Below are positions 35,250-46,321 of a DNA stretch of 64,000 bases, one piece after another; the first letter of the stretch is position 1; every line of letters begins with the position of its first letter. The stretch comes from Lineus longissimus (lineage: Eukaryota > Nemertea > Pilidiophora > Heteronemertea > Lineidae), in assembly GCF_910592395.1 (NCBI RefSeq), contig NC_088309.1, positions 16,062,599-16,126,598 of the forward strand, read 5' to 3'. The notes below the pieces were generated by a model. It did no database searches and was not told the DNA's origin. It saw only the letters and a list, made by a program, of their open reading frames with translations. The translations under genes were made by a program, and so were the position numbers.

Positions 35250-35321
35250 GTAGTTGTTCCTCAGCGCCACGGCGTGGCACGCCGGTTTCTCATTTTGGTA
35301 TCGAAACGTCACATCAGTTTT

Positions 35322-35697
35322 AGCCCGCACAGCCTGCGTACTAATGCATCCGCATTTACGCCTGCTGTCGCCCTCTGAAAAACCGGAACCACTGGTAGGA
35401 ATTCCTACCAGTGGTTCCGGGTGCGCACAACATTTCTGAGCAGACATCTCCCGTCTCGTGACTCTCCGCTCGTTGCGACCTGCATGACGACGCGTTACGC
35501 GAGTTACGTCTCGAGTGTTGAATACGTCTGACGTCGTGACGGAGGGCGAACGAGGTCAGGACGTCGACGGTGGAGCGTCATAACAGTGGCTCGTCAAATC
35601 AGAGTGCGTATCGTTTTAGCCAATCACGGCTCAGACGGGGAGCGCGACAGCAGTCGTATTTGAGGTATGATGATACGACTGCCCCGGCGGTCTACAT
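35322..35697. repeat. GC-rich repeat with 38-bp perfect palindrome, copy 1
   Basis: This ~375-bp block begins TTAGCCCGCACAGCC and is nearly identical to 43801-44176. At 35383-35420 it holds a perfect palindrome: each half is CCGGAACCACTGGTAGGAA, or the inverse of it, centred on GGAATTCC. Here the right terminal repeat found in the other copy is missing, so this copy is truncated or interrupted at about 35697. Confidence 0.75.
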
Positions 35698-37182
35698 CAG
35701 TCTGTGCAGGCTGCTGTGTCACACACGTCTTCATAGCGTCACGCGCATGGTGCTGTGCCACGCACATGTTTTCATAGCGTCACGTTGTCAGATGACGTAG
35801 TCGCGAAGAAAACCGCGTCAAACGTGACGTCAGCTTGAAGGGCATTGTCCCGCCGTCAGGTTCTGCAGTCTTTTGGAGTGATAGAGTCTATTGGAATCGG
35901 GATGCGGATAGTCCAATAGACCGATTTTAAATTGCCCGAAACAGCCACGATCTGCGCATATCCGGCGTCTTCTGCACAAGCACAGCCTCCTTCTGAGAAA
36001 ATGACGCGACGGAACGCGACGTAATTTGGCTTTAACAGTGACTGTGATAACGTCATGCACCCAGAAAACAAGGCTCAGTGCCGCGTCACGTTGACATAAT
36101 TCACCGCGTGCCAAACGAGGAAGAGGCTCTGGTTGACAGAAGCCCGTATGTGCGCGAAAATGCCAATTTGAAATCGGTCTATACGCATCCACTGCGCGGA
36201 GCAACGGACCTAGCACTAATGTTGTCGGTGCTGATGTAGTTCTCCTTTTCGTTCGAGATTAGTTTTGGGCCATGCCACGTTGAAAAATTGCTCAAATGTG
36301 GGTAGACTGGCATTTTCAACAGATAGCAGATATCTTTTGTAACAAGAGAGCACTGGACTAGCTTCTCCACCTGGCTGTCCCTCAAAGTAGTAGTGCCAGG
36401 CTTGTCCCAACATAGCCAAGATGTGAACGGAGGACGTCTTTTGATTGGCGCGTTGGCAATTTACGTCTCGGCAGTTAGCTCACAGAGCCCGCATACGGCG
36501 AGTTTCCTCGACAGGTTAAAAATATCAAACACGTTGGATTTCGACGTGACCGCCTGGCGAGGCGGAAAACTCGCCGAAATTTTGCCAATTTTGCCGCACA
36601 CTAGAGCTATCTGCCGAGGAAATTCCGTCGCGAGGGATTTTCCCGAGCAGATAGTTCTCGTGTATGTCGGACTGTGACGTGCTTTGCAATGACGCAAAAG
36701 GAGTTCCGCAGTGGAGCTCCGCAGTACTGTTGGACTGAGCGCCTCTAGTGGCAACATCGTAGTCGTTAGTTAGCGACTCAGCGTGGCACGCCGTTTCCCA
36801 TTGGGGAGTTTGGAGTTTTTCGGGCAGAAAACCAGAAAATGACATGCCAACCGAGGTAGAGGAAAACTATTTTGCCGGTCGAGTTTCTGGTTTTTACTTC
36901 ATGACAAACAGTAGAGTGTCAAAAAGAATAATACTTAGCTCGGTATATATAAATTTATTGGTGTATTCGATTGACAACAAATAAGATCCCGTGTACTACA
37001 CTGTAGTCATGTTGTGGTGCGTAGTCAGTCTGTCGATGTTTTTCATAGACACTCCGGAGCCAAACGACGGACTTCTTCAGTTCGGGTGTAACTGTAATGG
37101 AGGAAATCAAAAAAGATGCGTTAATAGAAGGGTCTTGTCCGAAACTGGAAAAGACAAGGTCAGGAATTACAGTATATTAAAG
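35698..37182. other. GC-rich region without a confirmed gene
   Basis: Several overlapping open frames occur here but none has splice sites or motifs. A minus-strand frame at 36419-36216 reads WHYYFEGQPGGEAS and then SVENASLPTFEQFFNVAWP, which looks protein-like and could be a relic exon, but I cannot assign it. A direct repeat of 35168-35290 is present at about 36664-36790. Confidence 0.3.
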
Positions 37183-37398
37183 ATGAACAGTCAGTAATAT
37201 GGCCGATTATATATTAATGTAGGTAGGAGGGCCTCGCGTTCTGAGAATGGCCAGTTCGGCGGATTACATGGTGCGAGTACCATACACCATTCAATTTCAT
37301 ATGTTGTTGCGATTGATCGGTGTAATCCGGCGATTTGACCATTCACAGAGAAAGCGAGGCTCCTTAATATAGAATCTGCCATATTGCCGACTGTTCAT
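37183..37398. mobile_element. 216-bp TIR element
   Basis: The left end ATGAACAGTCAGTAATATGG continues CCGATT. The reverse complement of the right end is ATGAACAGTCGGCAATATGG, then CAGATT. That is 26-bp TIRs with about 23 matches. Outside the ends, 'ggtcaggaatta' occurs on both sides (about 37158 and 37403), which may be part of a longer duplicated target. Confidence 0.75.
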
Positions 37399-37582
37399 AT
37401 TAGGTCAGGAATTATATACAGTGATTGCCTCAGTTTACTATACTATAGATGGCTCCAAGTCCATGGATTTAATGCTCGATAACACTTGTTAAATTGTGAA
37501 ATGGTGAATTCTGTAGAGATCTCCCAAATTTTCTGCACAAACACCTAGCCCACATGCGACGTCATTCTGACGTTGTGCTACA

Positions 37583-37677
37583 TTAAAGCCCGCCCCACAC
37601 GCTGAGGAAAGTGCTGAGCACGTTGCCACGTGTGGCACTTTGCTCAGCAACTTCCTCAGCGTGTGGGGCGGGCTTAA
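37583..37677. repeat. 95-bp near-perfect hairpin
   Basis: Two arms of about 46 bp pair with only a few mismatches and almost no loop. The left arm begins TTAAAGCCCGCCCCACACGC and the right arm ends GCGTGTGGGGCGGGCTTAA. The arms meet around CCACGTGTGG. It is probably a minimal foldback element. Confidence 0.75.
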
Positions 37678-37690
37678 GGCAGGAGTAAGG

Positions 37691-37987
37691 CACAGGTACT
37701 TGACGCAAAAGTTGCAGTAAAAACACCCTCTTCACTAAAAACGCCCGTTTTACCGACCTAGGATCATGAAAACGCCAATTTTACCGACTTAGGAGTGTAT
37801 AATACACTCCTAAGCCAATTTTACCGACTTGGGAGTGTATAATACACTCCCAAGTCGGTAGTGTATAATACACTCCCAAGTCGGTAAAATTGGCGTTTTC
37901 ACGATCCTATGTCGGTAAAACGGGCGTTTTCAGTGAAGAGGGCGTTTTTACTGCAACTATTCACAACTTTTGCGTCAAGTACCTGTG
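37691..37987. mobile_element. 297-bp foldback element with flanking direct repeats
   Basis: Nearly the whole element folds on itself. The left arm starts CACAGGTACTTGACGCAAAA and the right arm ends with its inverse. The centre holds tandem copies of GGAGTGTATAATACACTCC, each itself a palindrome. A 13-bp direct repeat TAAGGCAGGAGTA occurs just outside both ends (37675-37687 and 37991-38003) and looks like a target-site duplication. There is no coding frame. Confidence 0.8.
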
Positions 37988-38249
37988 GAGTAAGGCAGGA
38001 GTACGTGAATGGCATCTTAAACGTTGCGCAAGACGGTCTTTTGGATAAAAACGGACAAAATGAGGTGGCACGTTAGAAATCTTTTGAACCGAATAGCCGT
38101 CAGGAAATTAATTGTGTGCAACAAGTTTGTTGCACGTCGTACGTATAGGCGAAAATGTATTATGATGCACAAGTTGGTCGATTTGTATTATGTTTTAACA
38201 AATTGTGAAACTGGTTTGAAAGTTTCATTTCAACGATTTGAACATTTAC

Positions 38250-41200
38250 CTGTAGGATTTTACTTCCATTAATTGTTGCTGTCGTTGTCAATGGTAAATC
38301 GTCCATCACTGGGAGTTGTGTTGCGTCAATGATTGTGAATTCTTCGGCAATTTCTTCGTCCTGCTTTAGGATCAGAACGTCATTTTTGGAGTAGGCCAAT
38401 ATAGTTAATGGTACTTCCTTTGTGGAATTGTCCGTATCCAATTCCTGCAAATAAAAATTTTGTAATAGTCATTTACATCTAGTTCATCTCGTTCTACGTC
38501 TATTTTGAAGCGGACACTTTGTCAAAACAGTTTGTGAATGCGCGTTTCCAATCAGGTGATTAACACGTGCACACGACCAGCAATGCGACATTCATGACGC
38601 GACGACAGACAGCGGACCACGTGATGGGATTACTGTATGAACGAATTCTACGTCCTAGGAATGCATGTCCCCCAAACAATAGTTGCGCTTTGTTAAGGGC
38701 AGGGCTAGCTACATAACCCCATACAATGGAGCAACGCGGCTTAACGCGTTAGAACAAAGCGGACTTCTGTTCCGGGGGACCTAGATTCCTTTCACACCGG
38801 CGGCGAAAATGTAGATACACCCATGCAGGCATGTCTTCTGCTGTGTCAGTTTTTTCTGGCGAAGTGAAATGATCGGTTTTCGTGAACCTTTCGTTAATTT
38901 TGTAGACTACTTTGAATTAGTTTTAAGATCATATGAGCGCCATACAGTCAAACTGACGGCTGTAAAATCAGTCAAAAACTTTGGTAATGAAGGCAAGTAT
39001 ACCTACTGGTAGGCCCTAGGACCTCAAGCCTACAGGTCTGAAGGTAATGAATGGTTCAATCAAACCAAACACCGAGGGATATCTGGGCCAATGCCAACTA
39101 GGCCTATGATTAACAAAAACATAATTCCAATATTAAATCAGATCAGATTCCAACAACCATAATTTTGGTGTAGGCCTAAAGAGTCCGGCGACATGGTGTT
39201 GGGTCTGCCAAAAATAGATGAAGAACAGTGTAGGTTGCACCTTGGAAGAATATACTAATGGGATTGATAAAATGTTGGAGCTTATGGCAAACTGTCCAGT
39301 TCGGAAAAGTTCTCCAAGAAAAGCTTGCGAAATTCCCGCTCACTCGTGACTGGTTTGGCGTGAAAACCTTTGTGCATAATTTATTACTTTTATACCGCAG
39401 CGCCATGCCATCTACCATAATTTATTGAAAATTATGGTCAAAATTCTGGTTATACTATCTAGACACGACCACAAAAAACATGGAAGCGAGTTTCGGCAGA
39501 CATATCCCGACGTCAGCACGGGTATGTTTGCTTGGAGACATTTGCGGTGTGCTGCCAGAACGGTCGAATGGCCGAAGGTGTGATTGACGACTGCTTGCAC
39601 ACACACACCCCCCCTCAACAGCCCACATTATGGAATGATTTGTCAATTGGTTTCGGTCCCATCAAAGGACAGAATCATGAAAAGTGCACCTATACTTAGG
39701 TCATTGACATTCAGGGTACTCATTTAGACGACTTCCGACCACCAAGGTCATTGGGTAAAGGTCACTCCTCACCTATTGGCTCCAGACCAACCAACAGCCA
39801 TTGGCTGTTGACCAACACCTACTTACAGTACTTTACTCGTTTTGTTCACATTACATAATGATTTCGATCGAGAAATGTCAAGGTGCAATATCACTCATTC
39901 ATCACATCGGGAACCAGACATTGACAATGTAGTATTGTTGCAATATGTTACTGCTATACATTAAATAATGCATTATATAAACATACGTTTCTCTTTTTAA
40001 TGAGAAAGATGGTCATCCATTTGGAGTGAAATACCTATAATATACTATTACACAATGTGGAAATATTATGTGAAAATCGATTAGTCATTATTTTGTAGTA
40101 AAAAAATAGTTTAAACACAAAATGCAAGTAGCCGAACAATAGCTTAGGCCTTTGTCATTGCATTCTATTACTTACATCTATAGTAGTCTCGTCAGTACTA
40201 ACCAGATAAGTTGTACCGTTGTAGATGTCGACTTCTGCGTTCTGCAGTCGAATTCTTTTATTGCGATGTTCTTCTGTAATTAGATCAGCCTGTCCGTTCC
40301 ACAATTTACACGAGACTTCTTCATTGTCATGTGCAATGCGTACATCTTTCCTTGACCATCCCTGGCCAGATTGTAGAGGGAATATCTGGAATGAAAGCAC
40401 TTCCATTGAAATTTGTATACTATGGCGTATGAATATGCAAGACGTATATGCAAAACTGTCAAACTGGAATACAGTTTCTATATACATAGAAATTGCAGGA
40501 AGGTTATTACATTAAGGCAAGTCTACTGAACTTACTCTAGTCACTTTCCCAGTTACAGTCACCCTCTTCCTTTTTTTTGAAGGATAGCACTTGTTTTACT
40601 GTGCTTTCAGGAGGATGATAAAAATTTTGCAAGGTCTTGTCATCAATCAAGAAGGCCGCTGTTGGAAAAATCTGAAATTTAATTAAAATGTGGTTTTACA
40701 TTTAGGTTCAAGTTCATAATTCAAGGCAAAAAGTGTCAGTCTCGGCACTAAAGTCTTTTAGGAAAGCAACTAAGAGCGTTACCATATGCAGTAAGATTGA
40801 TTTACTGCACTAGACGGGATGTCTTGGACCTAGCCCTAGCCGGCAAATTTCATTACAGATCAATTTCGTAGTGACGCGTCTGCTGCGATCATTTTCTATA
40901 CATTTGTATTGAAAGACACAAACTGCCGCGCAAGCGTTGCTAACACGTTGCTTAACGGCAGTTCTCATTGAATGGAAATGCATAGAAAGTGATCAGATTT
41001 TACGACACCGGAATTCAGAAGTGCCAGATTACATCAATCGTTAGAGGCGCCGTTAGTCGGCATTCGTCGACTTGGGCAAGTCATGTATTATTATTAGTGA
41101 GGTTTCGTAACCTGACGAACTCGGAGAACGAAGTACGAAATGCGAGAACGAAGTACGAAATGCGTACAATGTCAGTTTTTGATTAAATTCACTTCGTAGT

Positions 41201-41583
41201 GGACCCTTCGTTGTTCGGCGTAACTGAAATTATTTCAGTAACACCGGTCCCTGTCAGACCATCGGCATTTTTTGCGCATTACCTCAGTAATTACTATTAA
41301 CTACTGCTTATCATTACCGTACTAAATTATTCAAAGCTATGAAGTATAAGACTTCATCGTTAACGTTGATTTTTCAGAATTTATACAGATATTCTAAATT
41401 TTTAATGTGTACGATTTTGTAAGATTTTAATATACATTATGGAATTTCCCCTACCTTAGTTTTTGCGGAAATCCTGATAGTTAGTTCGTCATGGATGACT
41501 CTGGCGTCCTTAAGTAGGTGAACTCGTCCTCTTCCAATGATGCGGTCTTGTCGGCGAACAAAGTATATGCATCCATAGCAGTT
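38250..41583 (-). CDS. OB-fold protein (RPA-like nucleic-acid-binding), multi-exon, partial
   Basis: Four minus-strand exons join in phase 0: 41455-41583 (NCYGCIYFVRRQDRIIGRGR, a CxxC at the start), 40536-40671 (IFPTAAFLIDDKTLQNF...), 40176-40385 (IFPLQSGQGWSRKDVRIAHD...) and 38250-38444 (ELDTDNSTKEVPLTILAYS...). Donors are gtaggg, gtaagt, gtaagt and gtaaat. The middle exons read as an OB fold of the RPA type: VTVTGKVTRIFP, DVRIAHDNEEVSCKLWNGQA, RIRLQNAEVDIYNG. This suggests single-strand nucleic-acid binding in the nucleus. Exon 40536-40671 is 136 bp. An A8 run at 40571-40578 shifts the frame to a stop, and 7 As would keep it open. The first and last exons of the gene are not identified. Confidence 0.6.
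38667..38780. repeat. Inverted repeat, 114 bp
   Basis: The left arm GTCCCCCAAACAATAGTTGC continues GCTTTGTTAAG. It pairs with a right arm whose reverse complement is GTCCCCCGGAACAGAAGTCC and GCTTTGTTCTAA. It lies within an intron of the OB-fold gene. Probably a small MITE. Confidence 0.6.
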
Positions 41584-42928
41584 CTCAGAAAAACTTTAGC
41601 CATAATGAAGGTGTCTTTTTTAAACACCTTGATTGTGCGAATTCGTATTATATTAGCCATATTTCTGAAATTGATTTATACAGATCAAAGTTATTATGTA
41701 TAACATCCTACTTGACAGAAAACGGAATGCCATCTACAGTCGGCAATACATTGATGTTAGCAAACCTGCCCTATTAGGCAACGATGTTGACAAATCTCCA
41801 AGTAATGCGGAGGTGGCTCCTCCGCATTATTGGGCCGGCTTCGTCCTATAATTTAAACAGATTAGGAAACCTCTTGGAGGAACTACTCTAACAGAGTAGG
41901 TCCTCCAAGAGGCCATCTTCTCGCCTCTGACCACAGTTCGTATAGTAGGCCTAATTGGCCAAAATGCCTTCAACTCGTATCAAACAATCCCGACCCTGTA
42001 GTTCATTTGCTACATCAACTACTTCTTCAGGAAATACAAACAGCTGATCCCGGTAGCCAACCATCTTCCACCATAACTACAGCCACAATCATTGATAATG
42101 CATTCTTCATTGCTTAAAGACCCATGAATGTCAAAAAATCACCTTGTCATATTAGTCTTTTCGTATAGTACACAGAATAAGCTACCCTCTGCCGTTTGTT
42201 TTATTAAATTCCGATGGATATTGAGCGAGATATTGAGGAATTTGTGACTCCAAATCCCGATGCTAAATGCAGTACTGTGAACGAATTCTGAAGTCCAGTA
42301 TGTAAATTTATTCATGACGTACCACCAGGAATAGTTAAATATCAAATTCTGGACCATACACAGTTTGGTTAAATGCATTTTGGTGATGATCAGTGAATTT
42401 CTCAACAGAAAGAACTGTATTTCGGTGCCAAGCATGTCTGTTACTCTAACATACAGTGTTTAAAACGCGCCCTGCCTGGTGAAACGTCATCAGGCAGAGA
42501 TAATGAATAGAAGTTCAGCGTACTGTTTTTAGTACCGGTGTTTACAAAATCACCCGTAACTTCTTAACCAGTTGGAATTTTTTCACAAATCAAAAAGCAT
42601 AATAATCAGTATTATGTATGCTTTAATATCAGAAGTTATTATTTCAGGCATTCATACGTCTTTAATGTGCACCTCATAATCCTCTCCAAAACCCAACTGC
42701 ATGTACACGCCGTAGGCCTAAATCTAGCATGCGTCTTTCACTTCGCTGGATTACGATATTACTGCAGAATTAATCTGCTGGACTTACCTAGTTGAAGATC
42801 CTAACGCTTGATTTTACTCGAGAGCATCGAATGGAACTGAAGACAGCATGTGGAACATCAGGGCTTTTATACTGTTTCATCAATAGGTCGATTAAATAAT
42901 AAATCTTTCAGTTATCAGTTGATGTAAG
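41584..42928. other. No gene recognised; small hairpins
   Basis: No confirmed exon. A hairpin at 41878-41921 pairs CCTCTTGGAGGAACTACTCT with its near-inverse, and a smaller one at about 41801-41831 pairs AATGCGGAG with CTCCGCATT. A minus-strand frame at 42139-42435 has no motif. The 5' exons of the OB-fold gene may lie here but I could not fix them. Confidence 0.35.
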
Positions 42929-43044
42929 GCCGGTGACAGTCTGCCGTGTAAGCGAAGCGACATGTCAGCATTCAGCCAATAAGACGGCTCAATAACTGAT
43001 TCGGCAGATGTAGTCGCTTAGTTTCGCGGTAGTCTGTTACCGGC
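42929..43044. mobile_element. 116-bp hairpin TIR element
   Basis: The left end GCCGGTGACAGTCTGCCGTG pairs with the right end, whose reverse complement is GCCGGTAACAGACTACCGCG. AAGCGA and TAAGCGACTAC blocks follow inside. Short foldback element, no coding frame. Confidence 0.65.
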
Positions 43045-43545
43045 TCAAAGTGTACTTTCCTCAGATTGTTTATGAATAGTTTTTGTTATGTTGTAATTAT
43101 TGAGTTTTGTCAGAATTCAATAAATTGAATTGAAATGAATCAGTTAAACAGTAACTGTTTACATCACTCTTTTAAACTACTGGATGTACACGTCAATAAG
43201 GCCTCGATTACATAGAGTTATACGGTACACGAAGACGCTAATGAACAATGGTTGAATCAAAGGTTCATGACCATGAAACCATTGTTCATTGCCGTGTTCT
43301 TGTTCGCGACCCAAAAAAGGTCATCGATTGACGGAAAAAGGCGCATTGTACAATGAATATACTACTGTCCATGACAAAATTGCGTCTCTTCCGATCGGGG
43401 ATTCTAAATTTTAGCCAATATTTTTGTTATAACACATTAATGATTTCTTGTAGTAATGACATTTTTATCACCACATTTTAGTGTGCTTCCTTGACCTCAG
43501 AAATCTGAGGCGAGGTAACTGCGATACTAGTCAATTTACCCATCA
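43045..43545. other. No gene recognised
   Basis: AT-rich spacer. An imperfect hairpin at about 43241-43292 pairs AATGAACAATGGTT with AACCATTGTTCATT. Nothing else is recognised. Confidence 0.35.
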
Positions 43546-43797
43546 CTATAGAGCTTGTGCAGTCCACTGAATCACGTGACTGGCGGTCAAAATGACGCTG
43601 TTCCTTCGTACAATAATACAAAAGGTGCCACGAGGCGCGGCCTTCAAAATGTTGCGCACCTCTTTTGACGTGAGGTAACGTCACAAAACGTTGAAGGACA
43701 GCTACAAACCTTTGTTGATTGAAGAAACTGCGTCACTCTGACCGCCAGGTCAACCCCCAGTCAGGTGACTGATTACGTCACTGCACAAGCTCTATAG
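43546..43797. mobile_element. 252-bp TIR element
   Basis: The left end CTATAGAGCTTGTGCAGT and the right end ACTGCACAAGCTCTATAG are perfect inverses (18 bp). Imperfect pairing continues inside (GTGACTGGCGGTCA/TGACCGCCAGGTCA). No coding frame. It abuts the next element almost directly. Confidence 0.8.
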
Positions 43798-43800
43798 CTG

Positions 43801-44558
43801 TTAGCCCGCACAGCCGGCGTACTAATGCATCCGCATTTACGCCTGCTGTCGCCCTCTGAAAAACCGGAACCACTGGTAGGAATTCCTACCAGTGGTTCCG
43901 GGTGCGCACAACATTTCTGAGCAGACGTCTCCTGTCTCGTGACTCTCCGCTGGTTGCGACATGCATGACGACGCGTTACGCGAGTTACATCTCGAGTGTT
44001 GAATACGTCTGACGTCGTGACGGAGGGCGAACGAGGTCAGGACGTCGACGGTGGAGCGTCATAACAGTGGCTCGTCAAATCAGAGTGCGGATCGTTTTAG
44101 CCAATCACGGCTCAGACGGGGAGGGCGACAGCAGTCGTATTTGAGGTACGATGATACAACTGCCCCGGCGGTCTATATAGCTGTGTCAGTGATCCGGCAA
44201 GCTCAGGGGCTAAGATTCACCAAAAAACTTAAGTCTAAGTTTGATCTTAAGTTCAAAATGCTGCTTTCTCATTGGCTCACACCATGTCACATGACCATCT
44301 TAAGTTTAATTTTGGACTTACGTTTTTTTTGTGAATACGAGCCCTGGAAACTAGTGACCTCAGATTTCATGACAGGATTTCTAGGTACATTCAATGGGTC
44401 CAATAACGTCGAAATGTCGTGCATTTAGACACTGTGACGTCACTTCGTCTTCGGCGACGTCGTTGCGAGGCATGACGTGATGCCCGTTGCTGATGACGTC
44501 CCGCATGAAGTTGGCGTATTGGGTCACGTGCCAGTAATGGCGAATCAGTGCGGGCTTA
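43801..44558. mobile_element. 758-bp TIR element containing the 38-bp palindrome (copy 2)
   Basis: The left end TTAGCCCGCAC and the right end GTGCGGGCTTA (44548-44558) form short TIRs. The left half (43801-44176) is nearly identical to 35322-35697, including the perfect palindrome at 43864-43901. The right half has no match in the other copy, so this is the more complete version. No transposase is present. Confidence 0.6.
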
Positions 44559-44638
44559 CGTGGTAAAAGTAGTACTTAAAAAAAACGTGTTCCTACTCTA
44601 GTTATATGTCAGTAACGGGTAAAACGTCCTCAAATATT

Positions 44639-45679
44639 CGTTTTGACATATAAATAATTTTTTAAAGAATTAATTTTCAGTTTTCAGAAAGTTTCATTTT
44701 AATCACACCATTGGATCTACTTTTGGCTGGCCCAATGTATTACTACGTACGCCCATATCCAGTGGCTCCATTGAAAGGAAGTAGGAAATAGCACCACCTA
44801 ACTTCAATACCCCCAAACCCTGAAATTATCACGGTCAACTCACAACGAAACTTTTATAGTTTGAAGTGTTAGGTTAGAACTTTATTATGTCCAAAGCGTT
44901 CTTTCCAACGAAACTCTGGGACAAAATTATGAGCCCGGACATTCAGTCTTATTTAATGGTAAATACATTGGCTTTTCATTACAGGTGCGTGACCATTGAT
45001 GGCCGTATTTCGCAACAAAAATTTATATTTCGTAAGGTCAATGCATTCGTTCATTTCTTTTTCCTGTGGCGTTCTGAAAAACATATTTTCGTTGACACAT
45101 GTCACAAAAACCACGAATCTATACTATAATTTGAGGAATTCCACGGCGATGGTTGTGTTCCGAAATCTCTCGCGTGCTGACGTATGCTCGCCTAGAAATG
45201 TGCCAGGACGCATTATTTCGTGGTCAAAATTGACCTTATCGACAAATTGGAATTTAATGGCGACCTTTTTTTCCATTTTTGCGACTTTTTCATCTGTTTC
45301 CACGAGAGATAGTTCTGCAGTGACGTCGTTTTGACATATAAATAATTTTTTAAACAATTAATTTTCAGTTTTCAAGTTTCATTTTAATCACACCATTCGA
45401 TCTACTTTTGGCTAGCCCATTGTATTACTACGGCTATATCAGTGGCTCCATTGAAAGAATGTAGGAAATTAGCGCCACCTATTTTCAATACCCCCAAACC
45501 CTGAACTTATCACAGTCAACCCACAACGAATTTTTTAACAGTTTGAAGTGTTAGGTTAGAACTTTATTATGTTAAAAGCGTTCATACCAACGAAACGTTG
45601 GGGCAAAGTTATGAGCCCGGACATTCAGTCTATTTAAATGGTAAATGCATTGGCTTTTCATTACAGGTACGTGACCATA
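44639..45679. repeat. Direct duplication of a ~355-bp block
   Basis: The block starting CGTTTTGACATATAAATAAT at 44639 is repeated from 45327. Each runs through 'ggctccattgaaag', 'cagtttgaagtgttaggtt' (or close variants) and 'ttggcttttcattacagg'. Between them lies ~330 bp of other sequence. The copies differ by many substitutions. A minus-strand frame at 45124-45357 has no domain I recognise. Confidence 0.65.
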
Positions 45680-45705
45680 GCGAGGTTCTTTACACCATAA
45701 GGCCG

Positions 45706-45865
45706 GCTTTCCATTCGAGCGTTTTAGCGCGCGAAATCGTTCGCTGAAAAGTCGACTTAATAGATTTCCCTTGAGGCGTTTCCATGAACGCCTTTCTGCA
45801 GTCTAAACGGACAATGCATTTGATATGACTTTTCGGCGGACGATTTCGTGCGCTAAAATGGAAAG
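45706..45865. mobile_element. 160-bp TIR element
   Basis: The left arm GCTTTCCATTCGAGCGTTTT continues AGCGCGCGAAATCG. The right arm in reverse complement reads GCTTTCCATTTTAGCGCACG, then AAATCGTCCGCC. The arms are about 45 bp with mismatches. Non-autonomous foldback element. Confidence 0.7.
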
Positions 45866-46321
45866 CTGGTGTCATACTCGCACAGTCGGCGCTTTGTCAG
45901 GTGATTACTGTCAAGGATGACCGTCTTCTGTGGGTGACAATGACATTTCACAAAAGTTATTTTACAGGGCGACGGCTAGTGTTGCAAAGTAACCGAGATT
46001 CGTTATAGTGTTGGGGGTGAGAGCACTAACTTGCCCCCGAGTCAAATTTGCTAGTATGTATACCGCCTTTTTTGCTTAGAAAAACTGCTTATATATTATT
46101 TCGCAGTTAGGTTTTTTTGTAACTCTATCTCCGTCTTTATTCTTAGCTCGAATGACGTGATATTTGGCATATCCCAAAGACTTGATTTTCCATATAAGAG
46201 TTTTAAACTTTTCAGTTGACAGTAATGAAAATGCTTTCATGAGTAACTATGGTGTCTGGTTTTTCTTGTTGTAAAGTTTCCAAAGTCTTATAATAATGTA
46301 AACTGATAGATCTGGAAACAT

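Noticed and set aside
35130-36845. Many overlapping 60-130 codon frames in the GC-rich patch
   Set aside because: They overlap on both strands, lack splice sites and motifs, and coincide with duplicated repeat sequence. High GC gives few stops.
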